The notes under the pieces were generated by a model. It made no database searches. It was not told the origin of the DNA and worked only from the letters and a program-made list of their open reading frames with translations. A stretch of 64,000 nt of DNA from Echinococcus granulosus (taxonomy: Eukaryota; Platyhelminthes; Cestoda; Cyclophyllidea; Taeniidae). Shown here piece after piece: positions 38,464-49,779 of the stretch; positions within the stretch are counted from its first letter, which is position 1, and each line of letters begins with the position of its first letter. The stretch is from NCBI RefSeq assembly GCF_000524195.1, contig NW_020170393.1, positions 519,912 through 583,911 of the forward strand, read 5' to 3'. Made by a program: the position numbers and the translations under genes.

Positions 38464-41431
38464 CTACATGATACGTCGAAGGAAGGGTAAAGTCCACCTG
38501 ATAAACCACTTGAATCTTGGTTCCGTGGGCAGCAAAAGCCCCTGCAATGTAACCGGATGTAGGTAGCGTGCATCCCACAGCCACCTCCGCTCAGCCTCGA
38601 TCCGGCGTTGCAGCTTCACATCGCGCGTGACCACTACCACCTGACTCTCAAGGTCGAGGTTGCGTGACCGATAGCCATAATTTGAGGAGCCAACGAACGC
38701 GAGGGTGGTGGCAGCAGTACCACGCGTGGTCAACCAGAGGCCCTTGGCGTGGAAGGTCCAGCCGGGGCGGAAGTACTCGTGCACGTGAATGTTGGGTAAT
38801 CGGGCGGTGTGTTGGAGAAAAGAGATTAGCATCTCACGATATGCTGCTGGAATAACCCCGGCGAGGCCTTTGGAATTGAAGAAACTGTTGGCCTTTTGGA
38901 GGGAGGAGGATGACATATATCCAATTTAGCTTCGTGGATACAGTGTTTCCCGATTAATGGTTTCAAGGAAGCGAAGCTAATACAGCCGTAGAGACTATTT
39001 ATGACAGAGTACAAAAAAGGCACTGAAGGGTAGCTAGGGCAGACCTGAGGTGCAGCACACAGGATATGAACTTGTGAGCCTGGATGGCCAGGAAGCCGAG
39101 CAATGGCAGTCATTGCCACTTCGAGTTCTTGCGTGGGACAGAAGTAGCCAGTGGTGAAAGCGATATCGCACGCTGGCAGAACATGCAGGAGTCGTTGCAC
39201 CAGCGGGACCTCCTGCTGTATGCCGTAGGCACCCATCTGCACTGTCGGGAAGACCGCACTGTCATAGGCCCTTGGTGCGATCGCTGTGGCGTACTTCGTC
39301 TTTGCCTCCGTGAGAAAGGCTTCAATGCGCGATCGAAAAAGGTCACAGTAGGCCTTCTTGTCTGCTAGATGAGGGAGTGAACGAGTTCCTGGGGCAGCAC
39401 ATCAACTCATCAATTAAGCTAGTAGTTTAAAGCACGGACAAAGGCCTTAATACCGACTTTGTGAGGACATAAGATAAAGAATAAAACGAAAGAGAAAGAA
39501 ACAGCTTACAGTGGCAGTAACATAAAGTTTTGGTAGGAGAGGATTGGATGAAAGAAAAAGGGGAGTGAGGGTAGGCATTAAGCTTGCCAGGTGCAGAAAG
39601 GCCAATGGAGTGGAGAAACACAGAATAGATTGAGGGATGAGGAGGGGGAGGGGGGTGCACACGTGACTTCTGCGGAATTTCCCACCACGGAGGCGGGCTT
39701 GAACGCTGTACCTATAAATCATCATCCTAGATCGCAGCAACACACATTGCTAGGGGGCGGGAGAGGGAGCAACCGAAGGAGACAGTAGAAGAGGCAATCG
39801 ACGGGCGTCGGGGAAATACCAGACGCCACGATGTCCGTGCGGTGTTTTCACTCGAAAGTAGTAAACAAGGCGGTTGTACGGGTGTGTGATAGATCGCGTT
39901 CAGAAAAAGCGCACATAATGTCGATGTGAAGTGAATTACACCGATAACAATAGGCATCATAGTGGGACAAAAAGTGCTAGGGGGTGATTTGGGGTAACCG
40001 AGTTTCGGCACCGTCAAATGCTACTGATACAAGATGAATTTTCTTTCGGGACGACCAGTTCAGTCGTGATTTTATTTAACGATACAGAAAAAAAATAGTA
40101 ACATGGTGACATAACAAAATAAAAATAAGTACTAATTTGAATTTCTGCTACTATGGTTAAGAAAACTCAAGTAAGAAAAGGTGCTAACACCAACGCTATG
40201 ACTCACAGTATGAGCCATCTTGCCTCAAACCGGGTGATCTCCTGTCTGGAGATTATATAAGTAGTTTTAAAATGTATCAATGCGACTACTGGTCAACAAC
40301 CGACCGAGAATAAATAGACAAAGGTTCAAAAGGAAAATTATAAATCAGGAAAGTGCAGAGCTCAAAAGAGCGATTCAGTGGCAAAGTTAGGACACCTACC
40401 CAACTCTGGGTCGGTTTCCTTCGAAGTGGTTTTAAGCTCGCCCTCTGGGGTGACCTGATAGCTCAAAGAAACAACGACATCAATGAGGTTTGAGTAGAAG
40501 TCCGCTAGAGCTGGAACACCTCGAAACAACCACGCGCGGTCCTGCCGCGTTTTGAAGTATTCCTCGCTTAAATTCGCTCTGTGTTAGGAATAAGAGAAAG
40601 GGATATTTGAGGATGAGAAGGTATTAACAAGTGATGGAAATAATATTGAATCTTCGCCTACGTCAATAGTGATTTTTATTATTAAAAGGGTGGAATAGCC
40701 TCATTCATTATTTACTTCACTAAACCGAGAAATAATGCATAGGTGAGAGGCCAATTCCAGAAAGGCATCTGCCTGCCTCGAATATAACAATGCGTTCAGT
40801 TGACATGATGTCAAACACACCCACTAACGATGACGTCATCGTCGAAAACACAGACTTTCATGTGTTGGAGACCCAAGAGTTCATTTAATCTCTCAGGCAA
40901 AATCCGATGCATCCAACCACGCACACGATGACTCTGGTAGAGAGCCACTCGGGAAGATGGCAATCGCGCGATCCGCTGAAGCAGGAACAAAGGAGAGTGC
41001 TGTGTGGTAATGGAAGTGTTTTCACTCACTTCACACCCCTGAACACCTGAGAATTCTGCAGTTGCCTTGAGTGTACGCGTGGATCGTATTGCGTCTGCAA
41101 GTAAAGTTACCCGTGGATTGTTTTTATTCTCAACAATGGCCTTGACCTACAAAGTAGATGGGGTTAATTTAATGCTACTTAAATAATAAATAGTAGGGCA
41201 TTCCGATGCATACCAGCCGTTTTTCGAGTTCGCCCATACCGAGGTAGAGGGTGGCAAGAACAATGCGGCGTCGAGTTGCTTTGATACCACTCTAGGCGAC
41301 TATTATAAGTGGAGGACCATGCCTACCTCTATAGCATTGTAAAAAACATCTGGGCTTGCCAAAATCTCCAGCTGCTTCTGTTCAAAGGGGATGGAGGGAA
41401 CTTCCTCGCTGACTAGATCAAAGGGATCCAT
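38464..41431 (-). CDS. PGS1: CDP-diacylglycerol--glycerol-3-phosphate 3-phosphatidyltransferase (PGP synthase)
   Basis: Exons, minus strand, all in phase: 41431-41327 (ATG inside an exon starting at 41436), 41291-41214, 41146-40821, 40578-40400, 39388-39045, 38892-38464. This gives about 486 residues. PGS1 makes phosphatidylglycerophosphate from CDP-diacylglycerol and glycerol-3-phosphate in mitochondria, the committed step to cardiolipin. It belongs to the phospholipase D superfamily. The first HKD motif is HMKVCVFDDDVIVSG, joined over an intron to ANLSEEYFKTRQDRAWLF; the second is FHAKGLWL with GSSNYGYRSRNLDLESQV. The early segment RRRIVLATLYLGMGELE is also typical. No mitochondrial targeting peptide is seen if translation starts at 41431, so an upstream exon may be missing. 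It lies 500 bp downstream of NOSIP on the same strand. Confidence 0.9.
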
Positions 41432-41900
41432 AGGATCTGTCCAAAAGAATTTGGGGAAACATTGGTCAAATAATCAGAAGAGCGTTTCTCCGAGGAGAGT
41501 TGTATGTTGGCATTCCCTACCTCGTTTTAGAGTCACATCTACCAAGTACTAGCTCTGTCGAAACCGATAACCATCAAACCACAGACATGAACTGCGACGC
41601 AGGGGATATTTAGACTACTTATTTAGTTACAGAACGTATTACTTAATCGGCAGCAGGCATAACTCTTGCCTGATAAAAAATAATTGGGGATAACTGCATG
41701 AAAAAAGTGACGAATTTAGTGGAAACGATACGAGCCCGTAGCAAATTAAATCAGATTACTCCCCAACCATAGCAAAGAGACGAACAACTGTTAAATCGAA
41801 AGTTAAACACACATAAAACACACTGAAAAGACTAGGCAATGTAGTATATATACGTGCATTTGTACATTGAGTTGGGTGTAAAGGTAGGGGAGGAGTTCAT

Positions 41901-41913
41901 GGGGGGGGGGGGG
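41901..41913. repeat. G homopolymer (13 G)
   Basis: It lies between NOSIP and PGS1, 24 bases past the NOSIP stop. Length may be unreliable in a draft assembly. Confidence 0.9.
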
Positions 41914-41936
41914 AAGAGATGAGAAAAAAAGAAACA

Positions 41937-42857
41937 TCAAGAGGGCATCACAGGAGCCACCCGTGAGGCAGTGAGAACGGAGCGCCCATCAGCGAAGCCT
42001 CCACAGCCGACTCGCACCTCAATCAAATCCGACTCGGCCAGCTTCGTTCCGGAGATGGGATCAATCATTTCCTTGCGGATAATCTTCTCCACAACCTCAC
42101 GAGTCACCACGGCGCCCGAGGGGCGCAGGACGAAACAGCGAGTAGCGCTTGTCAAAGGATCCTTTGAAACTGCGCATACTCGTCGGATCTCGTTAGCTCC
42201 AGTGTTGCAGCTCCCAGAACCAGCATCGTCTACATCTAGGTTCGTGAAATTGACAGTTATGAGGTCCTTATATCGCAGCGGTTTGCCACTCATAGGACAA
42301 CGGACCACAGGATCAGGTTTGGGAATGTCTTTTTCATGCTTCAAAGAATCGCTAGCGCTTGGAGTCTGGGTCCAGAAACTGGCAGCCGTGCCTGGTTTGT
42401 AGTCGCCCTCGAATGACGTCAGTTTACAATTTCCCTTGGAGACGCTAGCGAGGGCTTCCGACTCCGCGGCTTGAGCTGAGGCCTTGGAGTGCGTATCGAG
42501 GGTGTTAAGGGCCATGAACGCGCGAGCTTTCTCATCCTGAGCAGCCTTTTTTTTCTCCAAAGCCTCACGGGCGGCGCGATCGCACTGTTTAGCGTATATT
42601 TTCTGGCGCCGTTTAATGTCGGCCTTCTGAGAGAGAATGTACTCAAGAATAGCGGCACGATCATAAATGAAACCATCCTGAGTGATGACGGGATCCTTCG
42701 CCGGTTGAAGTGTAAGGCAACAGCAATCGAATGCTCGTATTGAATCCTTGCCTAAACGGACGGTCTGAGTGCCGTATCCTGAATGTTTAGCGTCTTTGCG
42801 ACGCTCGTGATAAGTATACACCGTATTTGCGGTGCAATTTTTCGAGTGCCGTGTCAT
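41937..42857 (-). CDS. NOSIP: Nitric oxide synthase-interacting protein homologue (E3 ubiquitin ligase)
   Basis: A single-exon frame of 306 residues from ATG at 42857. The N-terminus is almost family-standard (MTRHSKNCTANTVYTYHERR, SGYGTQTVRL). NOSIP has a split U-box-like RING: the first half is FDCCCLTLQPAKDPVITQDG plus AAILEYILSQK, and the second half is CPMSGKPLRYKDL, VCAVSKDPLTSATRCFVLRP and VVEKIIRKEMIDPISG. Between them lies a charged coiled-coil-like linker. In vertebrates it binds NO synthases and acts as a ubiquitin ligase; an NO-synthase role in this animal is inference. Length matches the family. Its start is 12 bases from the divergent coiled-coil gene. Confidence 0.95.
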   Translation of the reverse strand: MTRHSKNCTANTVYTYHERRKDAKHSGYGTQTVRLGKDSIRAFDCCCLTLQPAKDPVITQDGFIYDRAAILEYILSQKADIKRRQKIYAKQCDRAAREALEKKKAAQDEKARAFMALNTLDTHSKASAQAAESEALASVSKGNCKLTSFEGDYKPGTAASFWTQTPSASDSLKHEKDIPKPDPVVRCPMSGKPLRYKDLITVNFTNLDVDDAGSGSCNTGANEIRRVCAVSKDPLTSATRCFVLRPSGAVVTREVVEKIIRKEMIDPISGTKLAESDLIEVRVGCGGFADGRSVLTASRVAPVMPS

Positions 42858-42869
42858 CTAAAATACAAA
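42858..42869. promoter_or_regulatory. 12-base spacer between two divergent start codons
   Basis: The NOSIP ATG (minus) and the next gene's ATG (plus) are separated only by these 12 bases. If both starts are right, each gene's 5' leader and promoter must overlap the other's coding sequence, or one of them starts at a downstream Met. Confidence 0.5.
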
Positions 42870-44681
42870 ATGTCAACATATCTAACTGATGTAGAAATGG
42901 TGAAATTACACAATGAGATGATAAAATTGGTCACGCCTGAAGCTATCAGTATACGCCTCCATGAATAGGCTGCGCAATACGCAGATGCTCAAATTAATAA
43001 TAAGTATACTGAACTCCTAGAAAGAACCATAAAAAATTTGTTGAGAGCAAGTACTGTGTCCAAGGTCGAAAGAGGCTAGTAAGGTCTGACTATGTGGTTC
43101 AACAGCAGGGCATTAAAATACCTACGTTTATGACTTCGAAGTTCGGAAACACAGGACAATTTGTTAGATTATCACAGGAAAGTCACGCCAGCAGAATGCG
43201 GCGACTAGCGCCCCGCTTTGAAAACCTCATACGCACCCCAATCAATTCAAACGAATCAATTATAAAAAATCTTACCGCCAAAAACTTCAAATACTAATAA
43301 AAAATTACGGACAAGTTGGCATTTTGCCTACAACCCACTCACTAATAATGGCTGCTGCCTGCCATCATGTCGACTGCTCTTATCACATACCACCCATTAT
43401 AAGTTGGTGTTTGCGCGGCTCGCTCGCTTTTTTGATCCATTCCTATTTGCACTGAACTGGCTCTCTGGTCTTTATTATTTGCTACGATCGGGAAGACATT
43501 CGCGCTTTCATAATGACAGAATCGGAAGAAAGCAAGCTTCTTATGCACTTTTTCTTAATGTATTTGTAGATATATCCTTGAAAGACCGTTATGAGTCTCT
43601 GAAGTTGCTGTGCAGCGAACAAGTTATGGTATTTCGCATTCCAACTCTCCTACAGTAAAATTTTAGGCAAATGAACTCCTTAAGGAAGAATTAGATCGTC
43701 TCCGTAAAAGTTTTCAAGAAATATCCAGACACAGAGCGTATGATTTCTAATTTGTAACATCACGTTTCCTTTCCAGTTTCTTGTTGGAAAAGTTGATTGC
43801 ACTGCAGTCGAAATCGACGCAGAATATCGAACAGGATGGCAAAAAGTTTGCTTATAATTTTGAGCGACGTCATTTCCTAGAACTGGTAAATCACCTGCGG
43901 TTCAGAATAGTCAAAATCGTAACAACCAAATCCAGGTATCGGTATGATGTCTCTAACTTACCCATATTGTTAGCGAAGTAGGGCTGCACCTACTAACCGT
44001 CGACCACCGATTCAACGCCCCAAAGGTGTTTTTCATCAGGCTTTACTTATACTGCTTTATTTCCCACGTCTTAAACGTTTTCGTGTTCTATATAGCCTAT
44101 CCTCCCGATGGCATGTCTGTTGACGAATCGGATCCTGAATCAGAATCCATGGTAAATGCTGGAATCCCAGTTTGTTGAATATACTTTTTGCCATCTATTT
44201 TATGCAATCATTTCTATTATTTTAGCCCGGGGACTTTAATAATGGCTGGGAAGATGACTTTCGTCACATGGGTGTTCCTAGCTATCGGCGTCCTCAATCC
44301 AAAAATGTGAAGCGGCAACTGAAATTGCCACCAGCGCACGCACCGTCATTCAAACGATCCCGGATGATCGAAGAAGTGCCCGGTCCTTCCTCACGCGGCA
44401 ATTTCATCGATTATAGCCCCTCAGGACCTTCTCACTCCTCACTGGGTGGTGCAAGAGCCTCGATGTCCTATGAATTTGCAGACATTTGTACAGATTTGTC
44501 TGAGGAACCGCCGATAATATACTCCAAAGGTGCTGGGTTCCCATCCAACGAAGCTCCCAGAAGAACCACTCCGAGCATTCTCAAGACTTCCTCCATCGTA
44601 GGTGGGAATGTCAACGATCGGCCATTCACCCAGAAGCCACCGCCGGTCAGTGGAAGTTTTTTCGACCCACGATTTCATTGA
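42870..44681 (+). CDS. Coiled-coil nuclear protein, possibly INO80 complex subunit E-like
   Basis: Exons, closing in phase: 42870-42929, 42969-43064, 43109-about 43162, 43667-43737, 43777-43935, 43982-44025, 44096-44151, 44226-44681 (stop). This gives about 330 residues. The first two introns are 39 and 44 bases. The core is a predicted coiled coil, LKEELDRLRKSFQEISRHRA followed by FLLEKLIALQ, which resembles the EEL...SRxKSFLLDRLLQYE element of INO80E. The rest is a proline/arginine-rich linker, an acidic segment (DESDPESES) and a basic, Ser/Pro-rich tail with PPAHAPSFKRSR, which could be a nuclear signal. INO80E would be an accessory subunit of a chromatin-remodelling complex. The match covers only some 30 residues, so the name is a hypothesis; the exon 3 donor is weak. 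Confidence 0.6.
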
Positions 44682-46145
44682 TGCGTGGAAGAGATCACAT
44701 TTTTAATTGTACATATCGCTAATCCATTTCATAGTTTTCCTAGCCCCTTTGTAAAGTACCCAATATATGTAACCGATTTCGAATGTCTTATGTCGGTGTT
44801 TTATGCAACTGTCTTATTCACGGTGCAGATTTCGACTCTAATTCTTTGTAATCAGTAGTGAGCAGTTTTTTTGCCTTGGGAAGCAATGCACTTTTCGTGG
44901 GTTCATTAATTTTATGCTTGTGTTTCAAGGTGGTAAGTAATACGTTTAGGGACGTCCTCTGCGGTATTTTGCCGCAAACCTGATAACAGGTTAATTGTGC
45001 TAGGCACAAATGTGAATGCGCTCTTTTGCGTGTTTGTGTGGTATGATTCATCGCACGGGAAGGCGCGATCGACTTAGTTTTCGTCCCTAGGTGCTGCTCT
45101 CATGGCCTTCATTGCGCGTTGCCTTGGTCGCAGTTGTTTGGTTTTTTGATGCCAACCAGAACATTAGTACTTGGCGTAAGTCGCACCCCATGACACTGAA
45201 CCGATTCAGTGATCACAAAGGTGGTAAACCGAGCTGCTGTTTCGTTTTCACTGTTGCTTATTTTTAGTCTCATCGTGAAGTAGTCTTGAGGTCAGTGATC
45301 TTGTGGGGTTCATTCTACTTGTGAAGGATTTGTGGGCGTCTGACTCTGCTACAAAGGCGGATTCATAGGTTTCACTGGTGACAATACATCGTCTTATCTT
45401 AGTTGGCGGACTGTCCCCGATTTTCGTGTCAATTTTATACCCTTAGGGCCTTTAATGGGAGGGGGATCGGGCATTGGCGTTCATCGTGATGCCAGTTGCA
45501 GAAGAGGAATTCAGAACCCATCGTAGCATTGTGTTTGCACTCCATCTGCACGCGTGACGAACTGCGTAGTTTAAAAGGCAAGGTGGTTTACAATTGAGGG
45601 GCCCAAAGGCTTGGCTGGAGGCATTGCAGCCAAAACTTCTCAAGCTATGTAGTAGTTGCGTAAACACCTACCACCCACAGCCCCGATAAACTCGATCAAA
45701 ACGAACAGTTTAGGCGTGTCCTAAAACCCCGCAAATCAGTTTACGAGAGCTGGGCATTTCCCATCAGTGCGACGTCTCCCCCTACGGGCTCCGCCACGCA
45801 TTTGGGGTAAAAATGGAACGTCTGGATAGGAAGTCAGCTCCCCACTCATTTATTGATGCGCTCGTCTTCAGCCTCGGTGACAACCAGCAAAAGCTAATGT
45901 GGGTGGAAACTTTTATTGACTCAAAAAAAGTATAAAACTACGTAGAGGAGATGCGGGGTATGTACAAGAACGTCCTGCACACTTTTGAAAGACGAGTGTG
46001 GCACCATTCCGTAGGGCGTTGATACCTTTGCTCTTTCGAAACCCCGGTATTAGTTACTGTCTTGGACAAAAGTTGTACTGGCGTAGGGCTAGAACGCACA
46101 TACGTGTGAAAGGACAGCTCAAAACTTAAAATCAGCGTCACGGTT
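44682..46145. other. Convergent intergenic stretch
   Basis: It lies between the stop of the coiled-coil gene and the stop of LENG8 and should hold both 3' UTRs. Several short minus frames are open but none resembles a protein. No repeat was recognised. Confidence 0.6.
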
Positions 46146-49100
46146 CTAGTGGTCGACTGCATCCGCAGCGCCAGACTGGCGCATCTGGGACCAAATCTCC
46201 TTACAGTCTACCTTTTCAACACTTTCCAAACTGGCAGCAGCAACACCTAGCTCTCGGGTAATGAAACCAGCACACGAACTGGCATCACCAAAACCAAGGG
46301 TTTTCGTGACAAAGTCGAAACTCAAGTACGGACGATAACTGGAGGAGCGCACACGAAGGCAGGTGGAGACGTCAATGACGAGAGAGATCAAGGGGAAACG
46401 CGAGCAGTACGGGGACAGGCCAAAAAGAGGAATGCACCACCAAAAAGGGAGATGAAAAAAATACGCCAATTAACGACAAAATAAGCAGTCGAGTGTAAAT
46501 GGGAGAAAGGAGTGCAGAGGCTTCACTGCATTCAAATAACAACCTGTCCGAAGAGAAACACGGATTATGGACAATGTGACGTAAGACCTTTTACGTCTGC
46601 CTTTTGGCATCGTTTGAGTAACAATCAGGGGCGGCGATGTTGACTTTATGTAACTTACCATAGGTGCAGGCTAAGGAGCGCGCTAACCTGGATTAAGAAA
46701 TGTTCTGAAGGAACCCGCAAAGGGAACAGGAGGTAATATGAATAATTTCCGTGCACCGAAACTTACAGACCGTAAACCTACTCTACAAAGTTAGTTGATG
46801 CATACGCACACCTATACATAAAAACCAGCACGAAAGGAATCTTGCGAGAGTACGCACGTCTTAAAGATGGCTTTAAGAGCGAATTTGCGCTCCCGATCAA
46901 GGGACCAGGACAGGATCTGTCGACAACCACGCATTTTGCTCGTTTTCGTCTCGAACGAAGCAGCAGCGTCTGGGTCACAGGCGAGATGGAAAAAGCGCTT
47001 ATAATTACGAAGAGCCCAAGCCTCTCGAACTGTCAGAGCAAACCGTATGAAGGGATTGGTTCTCTGTGAATCCTTCAATGACGCTAGGAGCGTGCTCATA
47101 CCTGAAGACAAAAAAGAGGGGTTTCATAAACAAACTTCATTCTGCACTAGTTTTACTAGGTCGTTTTGTGCTCAGCACTAAGGTGCACTGTGAGATCTAG
47201 GTTCACGGATGACTAAACAAAAGCTAATTGAAGTAGCAATCGTACGCTAATATACCTAATAAATCCTGGGTAAATATGTAGTACAGAAGACGGTAGGCCG
47301 TGAATTCCGCATGACGAGATAAACCAAGACCTTCCGCATGGAGGAGAGAGAGTTGCGACTGGCATTGGTGAAATTCCTGCGAGTCGCCAGCTTCAAGGGC
47401 GATGTCAGCATGAACTTCGTAAACTTCGGCAGTGAGTTCCGTTTGGATGCGTTGTACCTAAGGAAAAGTCAGATCCAATGATCCCCTTAGTTACAAACCA
47501 ACTACACAAAAAATGCAAATAATGCAGACGTACCGTGAGATCCTGACGAATGCTCTTGAGTTGTTCGCATACCCACAAGTAATCACCGCGCTCCTTCCAA
47601 CGCTGTTTGACGTGCGCAACGGCCTTCTTCAAAACATCTGGAGGTCGCACGTTAGCCGGGTCGGGAGCCTAAATACACGTTTCTCCGTATAAAATCCGGA
47701 GTCCCAAGTCAAAAAGTTACTGAAACCGACACTCACAGCAGTTAAACGCAGGTAGGGTTTCTCAAGTTCCTGCATAGTACCGACGATATTAAACTGTTCC
47801 AACCTCTCGGACAGAAGATCCGAGTCCGTGGCACTAGCGAGTAGGCTCAACTGCTTAGTTGATTTGGCTATAGACCCAGCACCTAGGTGATCCTTAAAAC
47901 GATCGGCACGTTGGCTCAGTCGATGTTGGGACGTATCGGGAGCAGTCCAACGTTTCTGCTGAGCAGCGGTTTTGCCACCACGACCTCGGACAACATTAGC
48001 GCCACCGCGCTTTCCTCCACGGCCAATGGGAGACGAGGGTGAAACTTTCTTTGGAGATGACTTCTTCCGACCACCACCGTTGCGCCTTTTATTGCGACCG
48101 CGCCTAGCCTTTGGTGAACTCGGGATTGATGAGCTATCGGATCCTTCGGAGTTTGTTCTGAAAATTAAATGTACACCAGTTCATGGGAGTCTTCCAACCG
48201 GTAAACCAACAATTCGAGTGAGCCGACATGATTATACCCCCGAGCCTATCAAGCATAAAGGACCAATGCTGTGACGGTTTACCAATTTGCAAATTCTGCT
48301 AGCGATGGGCTTAATACCCAGAATAAATTGGCGGTAGAAAACGGAATAAGGGCGAAGAAGCTACAGATATACAAATACTTAAACGAAGATTGAAGCATCT
48401 CTCGATACCGAATATGAAATTTCGCTAGATACCCACCGGTCATTTGTTAAATAATCGCTGTCGGTACCAGACTCCCGATGACATTTCCGTCTTTTATTAC
48501 TGGGTCTCACCGGAGATTGTGATGACCTTTTCCTAGAAATGTGTTTTTGACGACTCTCATCTCGGTAAGACGAGGAAGCTGATGACGACCGAGAAGACCC
48601 ACTCCGTTGATGGGAAAACCTTTTTCTTTTTGTATGTTCAACAAGTTCTGGTACTGGTAGTGGTTCAGTCGCGCGATTATTAGAGCTAAGGGGTGAAGGT
48701 GCCACATTAGACTTTTCAACATCGGCTTTACCAAAAAGCACCGATGCCTGTTGAGTTCGAGCCAAAGTACCAGTCGGTAAAGATCCGGCATTTCGACCCC
48801 GTGTCCGCCATGGTTGAAGTGGAACTGGACGCACCACACTAGCAGAATAAAATTGTGGGGTTTCAAATCATTACGGGACCGCCTCTATGGGACTTATATG
48901 GTAATAAATGCACACTGGAACACAAAAACTGGGGTATACGACAACCTACTTTACTGATGACTTCTTCGCCGTGATCTGGGTAGCTGCTGCGAGACATTTA
49001 GTGGGTATGGCTGGAATGGGTTCTTTAGTCCAGTCGACGGAAACGTTGTTGCGAAACACGTATTCAATTTTCTGTCGAAGTATCCTTTCCATTTGATCCT

Positions 49101-49779
49101 TCTCAATGGGAGTATCCGTACTAAGGAAAGCCCTTTGAACGTAATTCCTAACACATTTATGACATTAAGCGGCTTACTTTAACTCGGGACTCCATTTACT
49201 CTCACCACCCCCTGACTCATAGAGCTTAGGGGTGTTACCGGCAGCAGGCGCGTTATTATTCCCAGGAACAGTTCCAGAACCCACAGGATTTGCAGCCCCA
49301 TCTAACAATGTTTTTTTTTAGAAAAAAAATAGTACTTTGACTATTTAATCGGCTATCCGATCTAGGATTGTTCAAGGCGGTTTGTGTAGATCCAACGATA
49401 GTTGTCCCGGAATAGTAACCATAATAAGAACAGTTCATAGCATTCCATCGTTGAGCAGCGTCCACTGCCGGATCACTTGAATAAGTTCCCATAGGATACT
49501 GAAAGTAAGCATTGTAAGCGCCATATGCACACTGAGGGGGCAAAGTTGAAGCCGTCGGTGCAGCAGGCGAAACACTACTATCACTTTGTGCACCAGGTGG
49601 TTGGGGAATTTCAGATGCAGTTCCAAGTACTTCGGCAGCCTGTTGAGACTGACTGTCACCGCATGTCTGAGCATTACACCCAAAAGCCTAAAAGTGATTA
49701 CAGAAATGAAGAGAGGTACTCCATAGTATGGATATTGATAGTATCCAGAGGACGCGTAGTAAGACCAAGGATGCGACAT
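46146..49779 (-). CDS. LENG8: LENG8 homologue (SAC3/GANP-family mRNA-processing protein)
   Basis: Ten exons, minus strand: 49779-49720, 49687-49336, 49301-49178, 49147-48962, 48838-48437, 48157-47737, 47668-47534, 47457-47256, 47101-46858, 46338-46146, giving 772 residues. The N-terminal part is Tyr/Gln/Pro-rich ([15 protein letters not shown]). Exon 4 carries [18 protein letters not shown]. Exons 5-6 are Arg/Ser- and Lys-rich and nuclear-signal-like. Exons 6-10 form the conserved SAC3/PCI-like region: [24 protein letters not shown]-type [73 protein letters not shown] and [14 protein letters not shown]. The family is linked to mRNA export and retention in the nucleus. Intron 1 is only 32 bases. 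The exon 4 donor is the one join chosen mainly on phase. Confidence 0.88.

Noticed and set aside
41971..42402. Plus-strand frame of 143 residues
   Set aside because: Antisense shadow of the NOSIP coding sequence, with no family resemblance.
42966..42968. In-frame TAG taken as a pseudogene or readthrough stop
   Set aside because: A 39-base GT-AG intron removes it and all later exons close in phase.
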